A stretch of DNA of 64,000 bases from Valencia hispanica (lineage: Eukaryota; Chordata; Actinopteri; Cyprinodontiformes; Valenciidae), in contig OY747713.1 in assembly GCA_963556495.2 (NCBI GenBank), positions 46,736,913 to 46,800,912 on the forward strand, written 5' to 3'. The notes under the pieces were generated by a model that saw only the letters and a list, made by a program, of their open reading frames with translations, was not told the origin of the DNA and ran no database searches. Positions 33,315 through 43,745 of the stretch are shown piece by piece (the first letter of the stretch is position 1; each line of letters opens with the position of its first letter). A program made the translations under genes and the position numbers.

Positions 33315-34741
33315 TACCTGTCTGTGTCCTACCTCTTTCTGATCTCAGCAAATTATCAAGGCTTTCATCTGACAGGGGAATGTGGGCACACTTCTCGCAG
33401 TGCACAGAGATGACTATGCTCATCACTGAGGAAGTGTTTTGTTTTTCTCTCTTCTCCCAAAGCATTACTCGTCTACCATTGTGAGAGCATATCATTAGCA
33501 TTTAAGAGCAGTGTGAGTAAAACCCATCTGGAATAAAAAAGAGCAAAGAAAATGTAGTTTCTCAATTGATAGCTCTATGGCATGATGATCCAGTGAATCC
33601 CCTTTTTGTAATATAAATCCTTCTCTATGCAAAGTGTTTTTGACTAATTCAAAAGTTTATAGCAACATATTTCAACAAATCAAGTGTTGGTGACATCTTG
33701 TATGAAGACAAGTGGGCAACACACAAAGTGAAAAGAACAGGACAACAATATATATTAAGTTCTTTATTAAGAAATGTTCACATCTCATTATCTTTGGAAC
33801 AGAAAATGTCCGAGTTATATTTAAAGACTAAAACTTGTATCTCATTATATTATTATGTTTTAGGCTAATCTGTCTAAAGAAGATCATTCCAGTAGTCCTG
33901 GTCTTCAGTGTGACTTTTGTTTTTATTAGAGAGCAAAGCTTTAAAAGTGTTCAGTCTTTTTTCTGATTGGACAGACATGAACGTTTATATAAACAGAAGC
34001 AATAACCTACTATACGTCTGTAATGGAACATTTTTAGATTTGTTAAAGAGTAACTATGTTGTGCAAGACTAATGGGTCAAAATTGCAGGATGTTCATAAA
34101 CTGCAAAGGGAGAATGCAGTGGTGAACTATTTATTGAAAGTGTTTAAGAAGTATGAGCTGCACAGTGTGACGTGACAAAACTGATTTTGGGTAACAGAAA
34201 AGGATAATTATGTGCAAAGTGTGACAAGAACTGTTTGGGACAGGAATTGAGTAAGTAGGGGAAGGGGAGTCAAAAGGGAAGCGAGTGTGCATAAGTACAT
34301 AGTAAACTGCATGTCTAGGTTAGAAATGGACTGAAACTTGGTTTTTGATGCTGTGTTCTGCTTCTCCTGGGAACCAACAATACAACTTAGATTTTGGAGT
34401 CAGTTTTCTCATCGTTTCATTGGCATTTCAAAAATTCCACAACAAGGTCTCATTACGTCTCAGGATTTATGGTGACTACTTTCAGCATCTTGCAGTCAGC
34501 TTTTAGGGTGAATTTGCTTGGACAGCCACACCTGGGCAGGTTGGCAGTTGTTTTATAAGTCTGAAGGCCTCAGACAGATCAGAAGATCTCTCTCTATGGT
34601 GTTCACTCACACTTCAGTCAGGAGAAGAATTTTAGCCATTTTATCACAAATTTAAAATAGCCTTTTTCATTTCCCTAAATTTAAAGCTCTTTTCTTTGTT
34701 TTATTGTTCATCTATGTGACTTACATTTTTTAGTGTATGTA

Positions 34742-34743
<2 letters not shown>

Positions 34744-34777
<34 letters not shown>
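34744..34777. repeat. (GT)n/(TA)n microsatellite
   Basis: Short GT repeats pass into about 12 TA units, just upstream of the TIR element starting at 34806. Confidence 0.85.
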
Positions 34778-34780
<3 letters not shown>

Positions 34781-34805
34781 AACCTACACTTTCATGTGTT
34801 TGATC

Positions 34806-35636
34806 TTTAAAGCTTCAGTAGTTAACTCAGAGAGGAGAGCAGACTTTGCTTGAAAATTTAAACCCAAACAAGCTTCACATCACTTCCCCTCCCTCTCCGA
34901 TCCACTCAAGCCCCGCCTCCAATCCCCTCCTCCCTCCTTCGGCTGCGCTACTGGGTAACAACTGCCAAAGATAATCAGCTGACGCGACTTAGACAACAAA
35001 CTTTCATGAAGATTTCCTAACAGTAAACCACATATGACATTAGCTGTGAGTGCACGGATGATTGCACGCGCTGCGGAGGTTTACTGTAATACCACCACCA
35101 AAAAAACAAAACAAATAATAATCAAGCAAGGGTAATTATCCGTCAAGCAGAAACATTGCTAACTCGGAATCGGTTTTAAACGCTTTCAGGTCCCGTAGCT
35201 CCCTCCACCTCTCAAAGGCTACGCCAATATTTACCCTCGTTTTATCTTGGGCTTGGTCAACTTCTTTCTTCTAAGCTTTTTTGTCCTCCTTGGTCGTCAT
35301 CTTTTTTGTTATCTTAGCCGTATATGCTGTTGTTGGCAGCGGCGGTACAGGCAGCCAGTTGCATAGCAGAGCGAGGGGCGGGTCGCGGTGTGTGTGTGTG
35401 AGGAGTGATAGACAGATGTCAGACACTCCATCAGACGCTGCTCTGGCTCTGATTGGGTGTTTTCTACCGGGCGCAGTGGATTCTTGCAAATTGCAGTAGG
35501 GGCTTTAGGCGTGACCAATTGAGCTGCTTTTTTTAACAGATTACAAATCTAATTTCCTACTTTCAGGACATATGGACAGTTTTAGGAAATACCACAAAAA
35601 GTTACTTTTATTCAAGTTACCTACTGCAGCTTTAAG
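34806..35636. mobile_element. Non-autonomous TIR element with CpG-containing core
   Basis: The left end, TTTAAAGCTTCAGTAGTTAA, matches the reverse complement of the right end, CTTAAAGCTGCAGTAGGTAA, at 17 of 20 positions. Both are flanked by GATC (34802-34805 and 35637-35640), which may be a 4-bp target duplication or chance because it is palindromic. The core has GC boxes (gccccgcctcc, ggggcgggtc) and could be mistaken for a host promoter. No transposase. Superfamily not determined. Confidence 0.6.
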
Positions 35637-35640
35637 GATC

Positions 35641-36235
35641 AATCTGATGTGCCTCAGTAATTGACACAATTTCCCTTTAACACAGTGAATGTGTCATGCT
35701 GAAGGGTGCCTAGACAGAACATATCAGGTTACTCAAACTGCAAATAGAAATATCCTTTATTGTTCCACAGTGGGGAAATTGAGGTGTACCAGCAGAAAGG
35801 TAAAGGTAAATTAAACCATGCATATTCAAACTAAAAGGTTAAAAAAAAGAACAAAAAAGAAGAGACTGTACAGTAAGGGAAAATTTTACAACATAAACAT
35901 TTTTTAGATAATAAAAATAACAGTGTTTAAAAGAAATGTGCAACTGCCACGGGTCTTATATATAACCTATGCATAATTGTGCACTGAAAACAGACTATTT
36001 TGATGATAAAAAAAACGACTGTGCAAACATCAGCAGACATTTTATTTAAAATTTTAAAAAGTGTGCAGGGATGCAAACACGTGATGAGTTGGGAGTAGTG
36101 ATGGGTTTAAAGTCTAACAGTTGCTGGGAGGAAGGATCTGTGGGGACTTGTATTTACAATATGAATTTTGCACCAAGGGTCTCATTAGTCCCAGCCAGGT
36201 CCTGGCTCGCTTTGCAACAGATAAAACACGAGTGA
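35641..36235 (-). other. Mostly unassigned; LINE tail-like start
   Basis: At 35745-35800 the plus strand reads atcctttattgttccacagtggggaaattg. In reverse this is a Rex1/CR1-type LINE terminus, similar in wording to the tail at 58.67 kb. The rest has no recognisable coding sequence. Confidence 0.4.
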
Positions 36236-37335
36236 TCAGAATCAGAAAGATTTTACTGCCATATGTGTGAACAGGTTCACAACATTAGGAAATTGCTGTG
36301 GTACTTTATGCAAACATAAAACACTTCTATACATGCAAAAAATAAAATGGGGAAAACAGATTAATATAGAATGAGTGCAGGTTATGACCAGTGCAAAAAT
36401 CACAGGTGCAAAAACACTACACAGGGTCATGTGACTGACACAGAGCTGGTGGTGGGAACAGTCTTAGGGTTATTGTTCATGAGTCCAACAGCAGAGGGGA
36501 AGAAACTGTTCTCATGTTAAGACGTACTGGTCCGAATGGACCGGAACCTCCTGCCTGAGGGGAGCAGGTCAAAAAGTCTTTGTCCAGGGTGAGAAGGTCA
36601 GCTGTGATCCGACCTGCACGCCCCAGTGTCCTGGAGGTGTACAGGTCCTGTAGAAATGGGAGTCTGCAGCCAATCACCTTCTCTGCAGAGTGCACAACAC
36701 CCTGATGGTAGCTCCAGCATACCACATGGTGATGGAGGAGGTGAGGATGGACTTGATGATTGCATTGTAGAACTACATCATCATCCATGCCACCAGGTTG
36801 AATTTCTTCAGCTGCCTCAGGAAGACCATCCTCTGCTGGGCCTTTTTTATGACGGAGGTGATGGTGGGCTCCCACTTGAGGTCCTGGGTGATGGTGGTGC
36901 CCAGGAAGTGGAATAAGTTCACAGTGGTGATGGGGGTGTCAAGTCAGGATGATAGACTGGGGCTGTGGGCTTCCTAAAATCCACAATAATCTCCACTGTC
37001 TTCTGGGCGTTCAGCACCAGGTTGTTGTGGTTCACCAGGATCCCAGACATTCAGCTACCATCTTGTAGGGAGACTCATCCCCATCCGAGATGAGTCCAAT
37101 AACATCTGCAAACTTAATTAGCTTGACAGACCAGTGGTCAGAGGTGCAGCAGTTGGTGTACAGGGAGAAGAGCAGAGGAGAAAGAACATAGCCCTGAGGG
37201 GAGCCGTTGCTGATAGTCCCGGAGTCTGAGATCTTCTTCCCAAGTCTCACATGCTGCTTCCTGTCAGTCAGGAAGTCAGTGTTCCACCTGCAGATGGGAT
37301 CAGGCACGTTCAATTGGGACAGCTATCCTTCAAGG
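36236..37335 (-). pseudogene. Rex1/CR1-like LINE, RT C-terminal half and 3' end
   Basis: Minus-strand LINE fragment. The RT part (37313-37050) reads ICRWNTDFLTDRKQHVRLG, NGSPQGYVLSPLLFSLYTN and SVKLIKFAD, followed by VIGLISDGDESPYKMVAE. The catalytic FADD block is damaged: the second Asp has been lost. Post-RT sequence contains EKVIGCRLPFLQDLYTSRTL and RRAGRI-like and MRTVSSPLLLDS-like pieces (about 36680-36480). The 3' UTR ends at 36236-36300 with the tail shared with 4.72 kb (ttcacacatatggcag). It is decayed by stops and indels and lacks endonuclease. Confidence 0.8.
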
Positions 37336-37909
37336 AGGAGTGATCTAAGAGTTCCAGTTGGTAAGTAGGGAAGAGGTTCACCTGGAAATCAGTGACTTGT
37401 TCCCTCAGTAGAAGGGGACTAGATCCAACCACCAGGGAACACTTCACACAGGACAGGGGAGAGCCAGAGAAATGGGTTTCTTAACAGAAGGGAGTATCTT
37501 ACTCAGTGAACCTGATGATTATCCTAGGAGAGAAGGATTAATAAGTTCTCAGTCCAAAACAGCTTAGTTAAACACGGTCCAGGGTCATGCACATAAAAAA
37601 CATCCAGAGGGAGCAGACAAAATCCATCACACAAAATGGCAGGGTCAGAATTCCAGGCAAGAATCAAAAAACTGTGGATGGAAAAATTACTCAAAGTACC
37701 AGCAAGGCAAAAGCAGTGGTCAATACATAGGATCAAAAAACCCATGGCCAAAGGCTTGAAAGCTGTGACAGATGGCAACAGACAATCTCCCACTAAACTT
37801 GAGGGTGAGATTAAATAGAGAGCTGGCAGGTGGAAGCAATCACAGATCAGACACACATGAGGCAAAGTGGCCGTGGCCATTCAGGGTAAATGACGAGCCA
37901 GGAACAAGG
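37336..37909. other. Unassigned DNA
   Basis: The stretch 37540-37900 has the texture of an LTR or retroelement leader but no confirmed ends. The 118-codon minus-strand frame (37524-37880) has no family motif. Confidence 0.4.
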
Positions 37910-38175
37910 AAAGTTTTTCCTCTCCACCGTCGCTACATGCTTGCTCAGTATAAGGGATTGCTGAAGGATTGCTGTGGTTGGAAAGTCTGCATCAACGGGG
38001 CCCAACCTCACGCCAATGACTGATGCAATCTGCTGGGATTCCTTAAATAGGAAACTTTTTAACTGATTGGAATGTTTGTATAAATGTATTGAAATGACTT
38101 CTTGTTAAGTGCCTTGAGATGACATCTGTTGTGAATCGGTGCAATATAAATAAACTGAATTGAATTGAATTGAAC
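37910..38175 (+). mobile_element. L2 LINE 3' tail (strongly 5'-truncated)
   Basis: Starts at tttttcctctccaccgtcgc and runs to the (GAATT)n terminus at 38155-38175. Very similar to 13.37-13.62 kb. It ends 18 bp before the target duplication of the hAT element that follows. Confidence 0.85.
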
Positions 38176-38682
38176 AACAGCATGAGCATACATGTTAATT
38201 CTAGTGGTGGGCAAGTGAAGCCTCATGAAGCACTGAGGTTTTCCTAATAATTGTGCTGAAAAAGATTCAAAGCTTCAAGAGTTCAGTGACGGTGACATCT
38301 GGTGGACAACTGAAGCCAAAGCAAACTCTAAAGAGCGTGACTGAAGCACTGGCACTGTTTCAATCCCATGACAGCAATACAAGTTCAGAAAAATCAGTGT
38401 AGTCATTCAAGTGTTTTGCTCATTCATACCAAATAACGATGATATCGTCATAACAATAAAATATGCAGATGCTCTCCCCCATACTGTAAAACACATTCCA
38501 GATGAACCCAAAGAATAAATGCAAATCATATTAAGGGTTAAATGTTGGTTAAGGGTTTATATTTAAAGCTTTCAGCTTTATTTAAAAACTGTACTAAAAG
38601 TCCCTAACAGGATTAGAGATCCTTTCTACTTTACAAATGATGGTGTTTGAATTCAGAGACATTGTTTTTTGTGTGTGAGGTG

Positions 38683-39127
38683 TGTGGTGGAAAATTGTTA
38701 TGCAATTAGGAATTAAGTGTATTTTCTCTGTTTAGTGAATGCATCTAGGGTAAAATGACAAGGTTATTGCTCCAGCTTAATGTTATGAGAAAGATATATG
38801 TGTCAGGTCACCAGAGAGACAGACGCCGGGGCCATAAGATAACAGTCTGGCCTTCGGATGAGCTGCTTTATGCGTTGATATAAGACTCGTGTGAAGCAGT
38901 TCTCCGGAGGCGGGGCGTGAACGTTGGAGAAGACATCTACAGAGATAAACAATGATTGCGGAATACTATTTAAGCGGTTAGTTAGAAAGGTTGGTTAAGG
39001 TGATGCACGAGTAACTCTGTCCCCTCCATTGTCTGGCCAGACATGTTTGAATTAAATACTTAAACGCCTTCTTGGACTCAAGTCTTCTTTATCATGGAAA
39101 CCCTGAGATACTTAATTTGCCATTACA
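38683..39127 (+). mobile_element. Solo LTR
   Basis: 445 bp starting TGTGGTGGAAAATTG and ending TTTGCCATTACA, flanked by GGTG on both sides (38679-38682 and 39128-39131). A second, partial copy is on the minus strand at 51583-51841. No internal region is present, so it is a solo LTR left by recombination. The small target duplication fits gypsy- or retrovirus-like integrases. Confidence 0.78.
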
Positions 39128-40119
39128 GGTGTTTTCAAGGAAAACCTTTAAAGATAATGCTTTGTCATTTGGAGACGTGTATGGATGACTTGGCATAATT
39201 ATTCACAGAAGCAGACAAGTTATTTGTCTTCACAGGTTTTAATTGACAAATAAGTTTTTCTACTGTTGCAGGCTTCAGTCGGCTCCTCTTCTGGTCATGA
39301 AACCAAAATACTCTCACTCTCCAAACCTCTGTCTCCTCACAACCCCATTTTGAAGCATAATACTGCACCTTATATACTGTGTGGCAAAAAAGTATTTAGT
39401 CAGCCACCAAATGTGCAAGTTCTCCCACCTCAAAAAAAGATGAGAGGCCTGTAATTTTCATCATAGGTATACCGCAACTATGAGACATAAAATGAGGAAA
39501 GAAAATCCAGAAAATCAAAAGATCTGGTTTCTAAACAATTTATTTGCAAATTACGGTGGAAAATAAGTAATTGGTCAATAACAAAAGTTCATCTCAATAC
39601 TTATATAACCTTTGTTGGCAATGACGGAGGTCAAATGTATACTGTAAGTCTTCACAAGGTTTTCACACACTGTTGCTGATATTTTGACCCATTCCTCCAT
39701 GCAGATCTCCTCTAGAGCAGTGATGTTTTGGGGCTGTCGCTGGGCAACAAGCAGTGTTGGGTATAGCTACTTTGGAAATAGTTAATTAGGTTACAGCGTT
39801 ACCATCAATTAGTAATCAGTAATCAGTTGCGTTACCGCGTTATCCATTCATAAAAGTAATTTGTTAGAGTACTTATGCGTTACCAAGAATTAAAAGCCAG
39901 TTCGCAGCGCCTCACACATGCTGCAACTTAATTGACAGACACAGCCTCCTTAAAATGCACCGAGAAGTCGTGACGATGAATAACGTCAGTCATCAAACTA
40001 GGCTAAACTACCTCTGCAGGATAACAACAGGAAAGACAGCCAGCAATAGGCTATTCCACATAGCATTTTACTATTTCTTTTTTTTATCATAGAACATATG
40101 AATCAAAAATACTTTGCCA

Positions 40120-40587
40120 TATCTATTTATATCTATTTTTTGTGATGTGGTTGTGTAATTCTTAGTTCACAATGTTTGTTTTGTTTTGTCGATGTTCCTT
40201 TTTCGTGTTTTGTTTTGTTTTCCCCCCTCTCTCTGCCGTCCTGTGGGTATGGAGGCAGACTTCAATGTCTTCCTGTGTTTTCTTTGTTCCCCTTCCTCTC
40301 TTGTATTTTCAACTCACCCTCTCTTTTGACTTTTTGTTTCCTACCTCTCTTCTTCATCTTCCGTCTTTCTTCTCTTTAATTTTCCATCTCCGTGTCCATA
40401 ACATCAGGAAATAAAAACCCCAACAATTCATAATAAAGATTTTTCACACATATATCAAGTGGAGTACTATAGCAAAAGCTGTACTGCTCCGCTTGTGAAA
40501 GTAAATCTGTTGGGCTTCTACTTGGTACTCAGACACCAATTCTGAGCTCCACACTGCCAAACAGGACCCGTAAAAAATAAAATAAAT
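40120..40587 (+). mobile_element. 5'-truncated retroposon with 15-bp target duplication
   Basis: Flanked by the exact direct repeat AAAAATACTTTGCCA (40105-40119 and 40588-40602) and ending in an A-rich tail. Its body matches the last 450 bp of the element at 19779-21448, including ttgtgaaagtaaatctgttg and ttctacttggtactc. Non-coding. Severe 5' truncation plus the duplication indicate target-primed reverse transcription. Confidence 0.88.
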
Positions 40588-40802
40588 AAAAATACTTTGC
40601 CAGCCCGGGTAGCCTGATAGAAGGGTGCTTGGATACAAGAAGTTTTAAATTTGAAGTGCAATTTATGGCGGTCGAAACTTTTCCCCAATGCAGAGTGCTT
40701 TTACCCTTACATCATTCTTTTCTTTTTCGTTGACGAAATTAAAATAATGTCCGTAGCCTACTTCCACGAAGCTGTACTGCTCTCTGCCATCTTGCGAGGA
40801 GT

Positions 40803-40825
40803 TCAAAAACACACGCACACGCATG

Positions 40826-40892
<67 letters not shown>

Positions 40893-41040
40893 GTCTTACT
40901 ATCCTTGTGTTGACATTGTATTGACTTCCATTGATTTTACTATGCCTAACCCAGACACTTTCCCTAAACCTAACCATTACTGATACATGCCTAACCCTAA
41001 CCTTAACCTAAACCTAATTCACACCATACCTCTAATCCTG
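40803..41040 (+). repeat. (CA)n microsatellite plus degenerate TAACCC block
   Basis: About 60 bp of uninterrupted AC units (40829-40888) is followed by acattgtattgacttccatt and degenerate ctaaccc units. Same order as at 18084-18345. Confidence 0.85.
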
Positions 41041-41425
41041 GCTGCAGTCGGGATTTTCCTTTACGTATTGAGAAATGTTTTTTAAATAGCAGATTACTTA
41101 AAAACAAAGTTACTGATTGCTTAATGCACAAAACTAACGCGTTATGTCACACATTTCACAAAAAAAGTAATTGGAGTACTCTAAACTCCCTCCAAAGATT
41201 TTCTACGGGGTTGAGATCTAGAGACTGGAGTGGAGAGGCCACTCCAAGACCTTGAAATACTTCTTATGAAGCCATTCCTTTGTTACCCGGGCGGTGAGTT
41301 TGGGATCATTGTCATGCTGAAAGACCCACCCAAGTTTCAGCCAATGTCCTTGCTGATGGAAGGAGGTTTTCACTCAAAATCTCAAGATACATGGCCCCAT
41401 TCATTCTTTCCTTTACACGGATCAG

Positions 41426-41632
41426 TCATCCTGGTCCCTTTGCAGAAAAACAGCCCCAAAGCATGATGTTTCCAGCCTCATTCACACACTGGAAGCAAAC
41501 TACCATTGTAGCCACAGCTGCCCTGGGCAGACTGACAGAAGCAAGGCTGCCATATCGCGCCATCAGCCCCTCTGGCCAATGGTGTACAATTTTGTTTCTG
41601 GTGTCCTTTGACAGCTCTTTGGTCATGCCCAT
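41426..41632 (-). pseudogene. Chimeric Tc1-SINE-Tc1 open frame
   Basis: A 68-codon open frame starts with a Tc1 transposase N-terminus (MGMTKELSKDTRNKIV), crosses about 100 bp of antisense SINE (LMARYGSLASVSLPRAAVAT), and ends again in Tc1 transposase (GNIMLWGCFSAKGPG). The frame is open by chance through the SINE. It lacks the DNA-binding second helix-turn-helix and all catalytic residues, so no activity is expected. Confidence 0.7.
41480..41578 (-). mobile_element. SINE fragment
   Basis: Reverse complement of the central/3' part of the SINE at 28560-28670 (ccacagctgccctgg, ccatatcgcgccatc, cccctctggcc). It has no head and no tail, so it arrived by rearrangement or later lost its ends. Confidence 0.8.
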
Positions 41633-42062
41633 AGTGGAGTTTGGAGTGTTGGACTGTTTGAGGTTGTGGGCAGATGTCTTTTATACTGATGATGAGTTCA
41701 AAAAGGTGCCATTAAGGCAGGTAACGAGTGGAGGACAGAGGACCCTCTTACAGGAGTTACAGGTCTGTGACAGCCAGAAATCTTGCCTGTCAAGCTGTCA
41801 TTGGCTTCGCATTGAAACGTCATTAGCCAATGACACATACTGAAAGACTATGAGCCAATAAAAAGAAACATTGAATTGAAACATTTTGAAGCAATGAAGA
41901 GCGAAGCGAAACAGCAATGAGGTTCGAAGTGTCGAAAGTTATCGGTCACGTTATTGAAAGTTATTGACACTGGTCTGACACAGCGTTTCAAATCACTCCG
42001 CTTCAGGAAGAGCGAAACAAGCTCCAAAGCCTTGGTATCATTTGCCCATCACTGGTTAATTC

Positions 42063-43069
42063 ATGACAGTAATGGGGTATTATCTAACATAATTTTACAC
42101 AATTTGACATTTATGTAAAATACTTACCCTAAAAAATTGTGTTAATGATAAATTCTTTATTTGCATGATCGAGCTCAAAAATGACACTGTTGTCTGTTTA
42201 GAAAGAAATTGTAACATGTTTAGAGTCCAGACAGACATTCTAAAACCCAGAAACAAACTTGTAAGCTCAAATAAATGTTACCTGACCTGCACACCTGGAA
42301 ATCCTACACAAGGTAACGAATCACAGTGAAAACAAACAACCCTTAAATCTTGTTTATCCTAAATTAATCTCGCCTCTGCGCAGACGGACCTTATTGAATT
42401 GTTAAAGTTCACCAGGTTACTCTGTTGATGATGGGAAAACTCAAACAACATTAGCCGGCAGGCTAACAATAGCTGCGGTCGGTTAGCAGTGGGAGGCCCT
42501 ATGGCTGTTGGGGCGCAGGTAACAGCCTTTAGCTGGGACGTCAGGTCGTCCTCTCCGGCTTGGCTAGACAGTGAACAGCTCCACCTTCCTTCACTAACAC
42601 AGTAACTTTGTCCGCAGCTTTCCAGCACAGCATTCGTCCCACATAGGCTTTGTCGCGGTGGGTGGAAATGGCTTCCGTCTGGACGTGTCACGTGGCTCTG
42701 TGGCATGCAGTAGCTTGTTAGTGGCTCCCTTCCTCACAGCAGCATCTATAATTCAGAAAGCTTCTGCAGGGCTCAGGGCAGACCAGTGGGGTTTGTCTCA
42801 TCTGTGGTTTGCGATTCACCTGATCGATCACAAGTTTTTGTCTTCCTTGGAGTGAGTTTCTCCCAGAAACTCGCATCCTTTCCCTTCGCCAGCAAAGGAA
42901 GAATTTTTCTGGGGCCTCATCTAGTACAAGCCTGGCCCAAAGGCTAAGTGGAAAAGAGCGTGGACCGGCGGAGCCCTTACAAAAGCTCTGGTTCTCTTCT
43001 TCTCCTGTTGGAGCTAGAATGTGGAATACCGCCACCCAATGGCTGTGTGTGTCCTAACAACTATGTATA
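42063..43069. other. Unassigned DNA
   Basis: 42480-43000 is GC-richer with overlapping frames on both strands but no recognised motif. It may be part of an unknown retroelement. Confidence 0.4.
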
Positions 43070-43745
43070 TATATGTCTACTTTGCCCTTTGTTCTCCAAA
43101 AATAAGCAATGTCTTTATGCCAGTTGTCTTAGACTCCAGTCCTTGAGACTTACTGCCCTGCAACTTTTAAATGCATCGCTTCTCCAACACATCTCAATCA
43201 AATGAATGGTTCATCACCAGGCCCCTGCCAAACTTGATGGCATGCTGAAGAGGTAATTCAATCATTGGAGCAGGGATGTATCTAAAAGTTGCAGGGCAGT
43301 AATTGGAGACTCTCTACCCAAAAGACATGCTTCCAGAATACAGAATCTTTCTCCATGGTGTCCTTACCCTACTTCATTCTGGCTTGAAAATGTTTCTTCT
43401 GCAGAAGTTAAGTTTTTCTTAGTTTGGAACCTTGCAATCCATGCTTGCACATTGCTTTAATGACTGTCCTCTCAGAGACTGCAATTCCTGACTTGGCCAA
43501 GTCATTCCTCTTTGCCTTGGCAGCTTTCAACGTCTTTAGAGACATTGCTCACTAGTTTTCTTTGCAGGGTCTTTGAAATGTTCTCCCTTTCTACCTCTGC
43601 CAGTCTTCTGTGCTATGTTGTTCAATGTGAGCTTCTCTTCTCACTCCAGTTTGTGACACTTGGAAACGCTGTGATAACTTTGTTTCTTCTTTTACTGCTT
43701 TGTGAACCACTACAATTCTTTTTCTCAAGTCTAAAATGATTTATT
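43070..43745 (-). mobile_element. Tc1-like relic D
   Basis: The minus strand reads a decayed Tc1 transposase. Visible pieces are a LRKRIVVVHKAVKEETK-like N-terminus (about 43735-43685), LKAAKAKRNDLAKSGIAVSE and RTVIKAMCKHGLQGSKLRKT (about 43540-43420), KDTMEKDSVFWKHVFW (about 43365-43320) and YFWRTKG (about 43105-43080). A fold-back element is inserted directly after the WKHVFW block, that is, at the first catalytic Asp. Stops and shifts are frequent and no termini are identified. Confidence 0.65.
43129..43318. mobile_element. Fold-back MITE inside Tc1 relic D
   Basis: A 190-bp element with long inverted arms: ttactgccctgcaactttta on the left and taaaagttgcagggcagtaa on the right, with gcatcnctnctccaa extensions. 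A related sequence is at about 5770-5860. The exact target duplication is not clear. Confidence 0.72.

Larger units (their letters stand above)
31061..34743. other. Unassigned DNA, mostly non-repetitive
   Basis: No protein motif found over about 3.7 kb. Within it, 31190-31680 has MITE-like texture (CpG-containing, tttcaaacaggcc and ttccgcgaaag words) but no confirmed termini. Simple G-rich runs are listed separately. The 89- and 88-codon frames at 33.2-33.5 kb lie on opposite strands across the G run and are not supported. Confidence 0.45.
39754..41186. mobile_element. MITE-like insertion inside Tc1 E
   Basis: This sequence interrupts the Tc1. It begins gtgttgggtatagctacttt and is rich in gttac/taacgcgtta words at both sides (ccgcgttatcc near 39835, aactaacgcgttatg near 41135), as in a common class of fish MITE. 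Exact ends and target duplication are not clear. It contains a retroposon with its own target duplication and a CA/telomere-like repeat. Confidence 0.5.
39376..41788 (-). mobile_element. Tc1-like transposon E (disrupted)
   Basis: The left terminus (actgtgtggcaaaaaagtat, then agtcagccaccaaatgtgc) follows TATA at 39371. Tc1 body matches continue to about 39753, resume at about 41187 (ttctacggggttgagatct, catgctgaaagacccacccaa) and run to 41480. They resume again from about 41579 (tttgtttctggtgtcctttgacagctctttggtcat) to 41788. The transposase was on the minus strand. Its start (MTKELSKDTRNKIV) is at about 41626-41585 and its GNIMLWGCFSAKGPG part is at about 41470-41426. The catalytic middle is missing, replaced by a SINE piece. 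The right terminal repeat is gone. Confidence 0.78.
38202..42054. mobile_element. hAT-like element holding nested insertions
   Basis: The ends are TAGTGGTGGGCAAGTGA on the left and, in reverse complement, CAGTGATGGGCAAATGA on the right (14 of 17 identical). An exact 8-bp direct repeat, GTTAATTC, flanks them (38194-38201 and 42055-42062), the signature of hAT insertion. Subterminal regions carry many GAAGC/GCTTC words. No hAT transposase is recognisable, so it was non-autonomous. Inside lie a solo LTR (38683-39127) and a Tc1 (39376-41788) that holds further insertions. The host element without inserts would be only about 1 kb. Confidence 0.85.

Noticed and set aside
33218..33501. Gene spanning the G homopolymer
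   Set aside because: Opposite-strand frames across a 17-bp G run with Gly/Pro stretches and no motifs. The run length is also unreliable.
34860..35520. CpG-containing region resembling a host gene promoter
   Set aside because: It lies wholly between matching inverted ends with flanking GATC, so a mobile element explains it better, and no exon follows.
40663..40977. Cys/Val-repeat proteins on either strand
   Set aside because: Both are translations of the (CA)n microsatellite.
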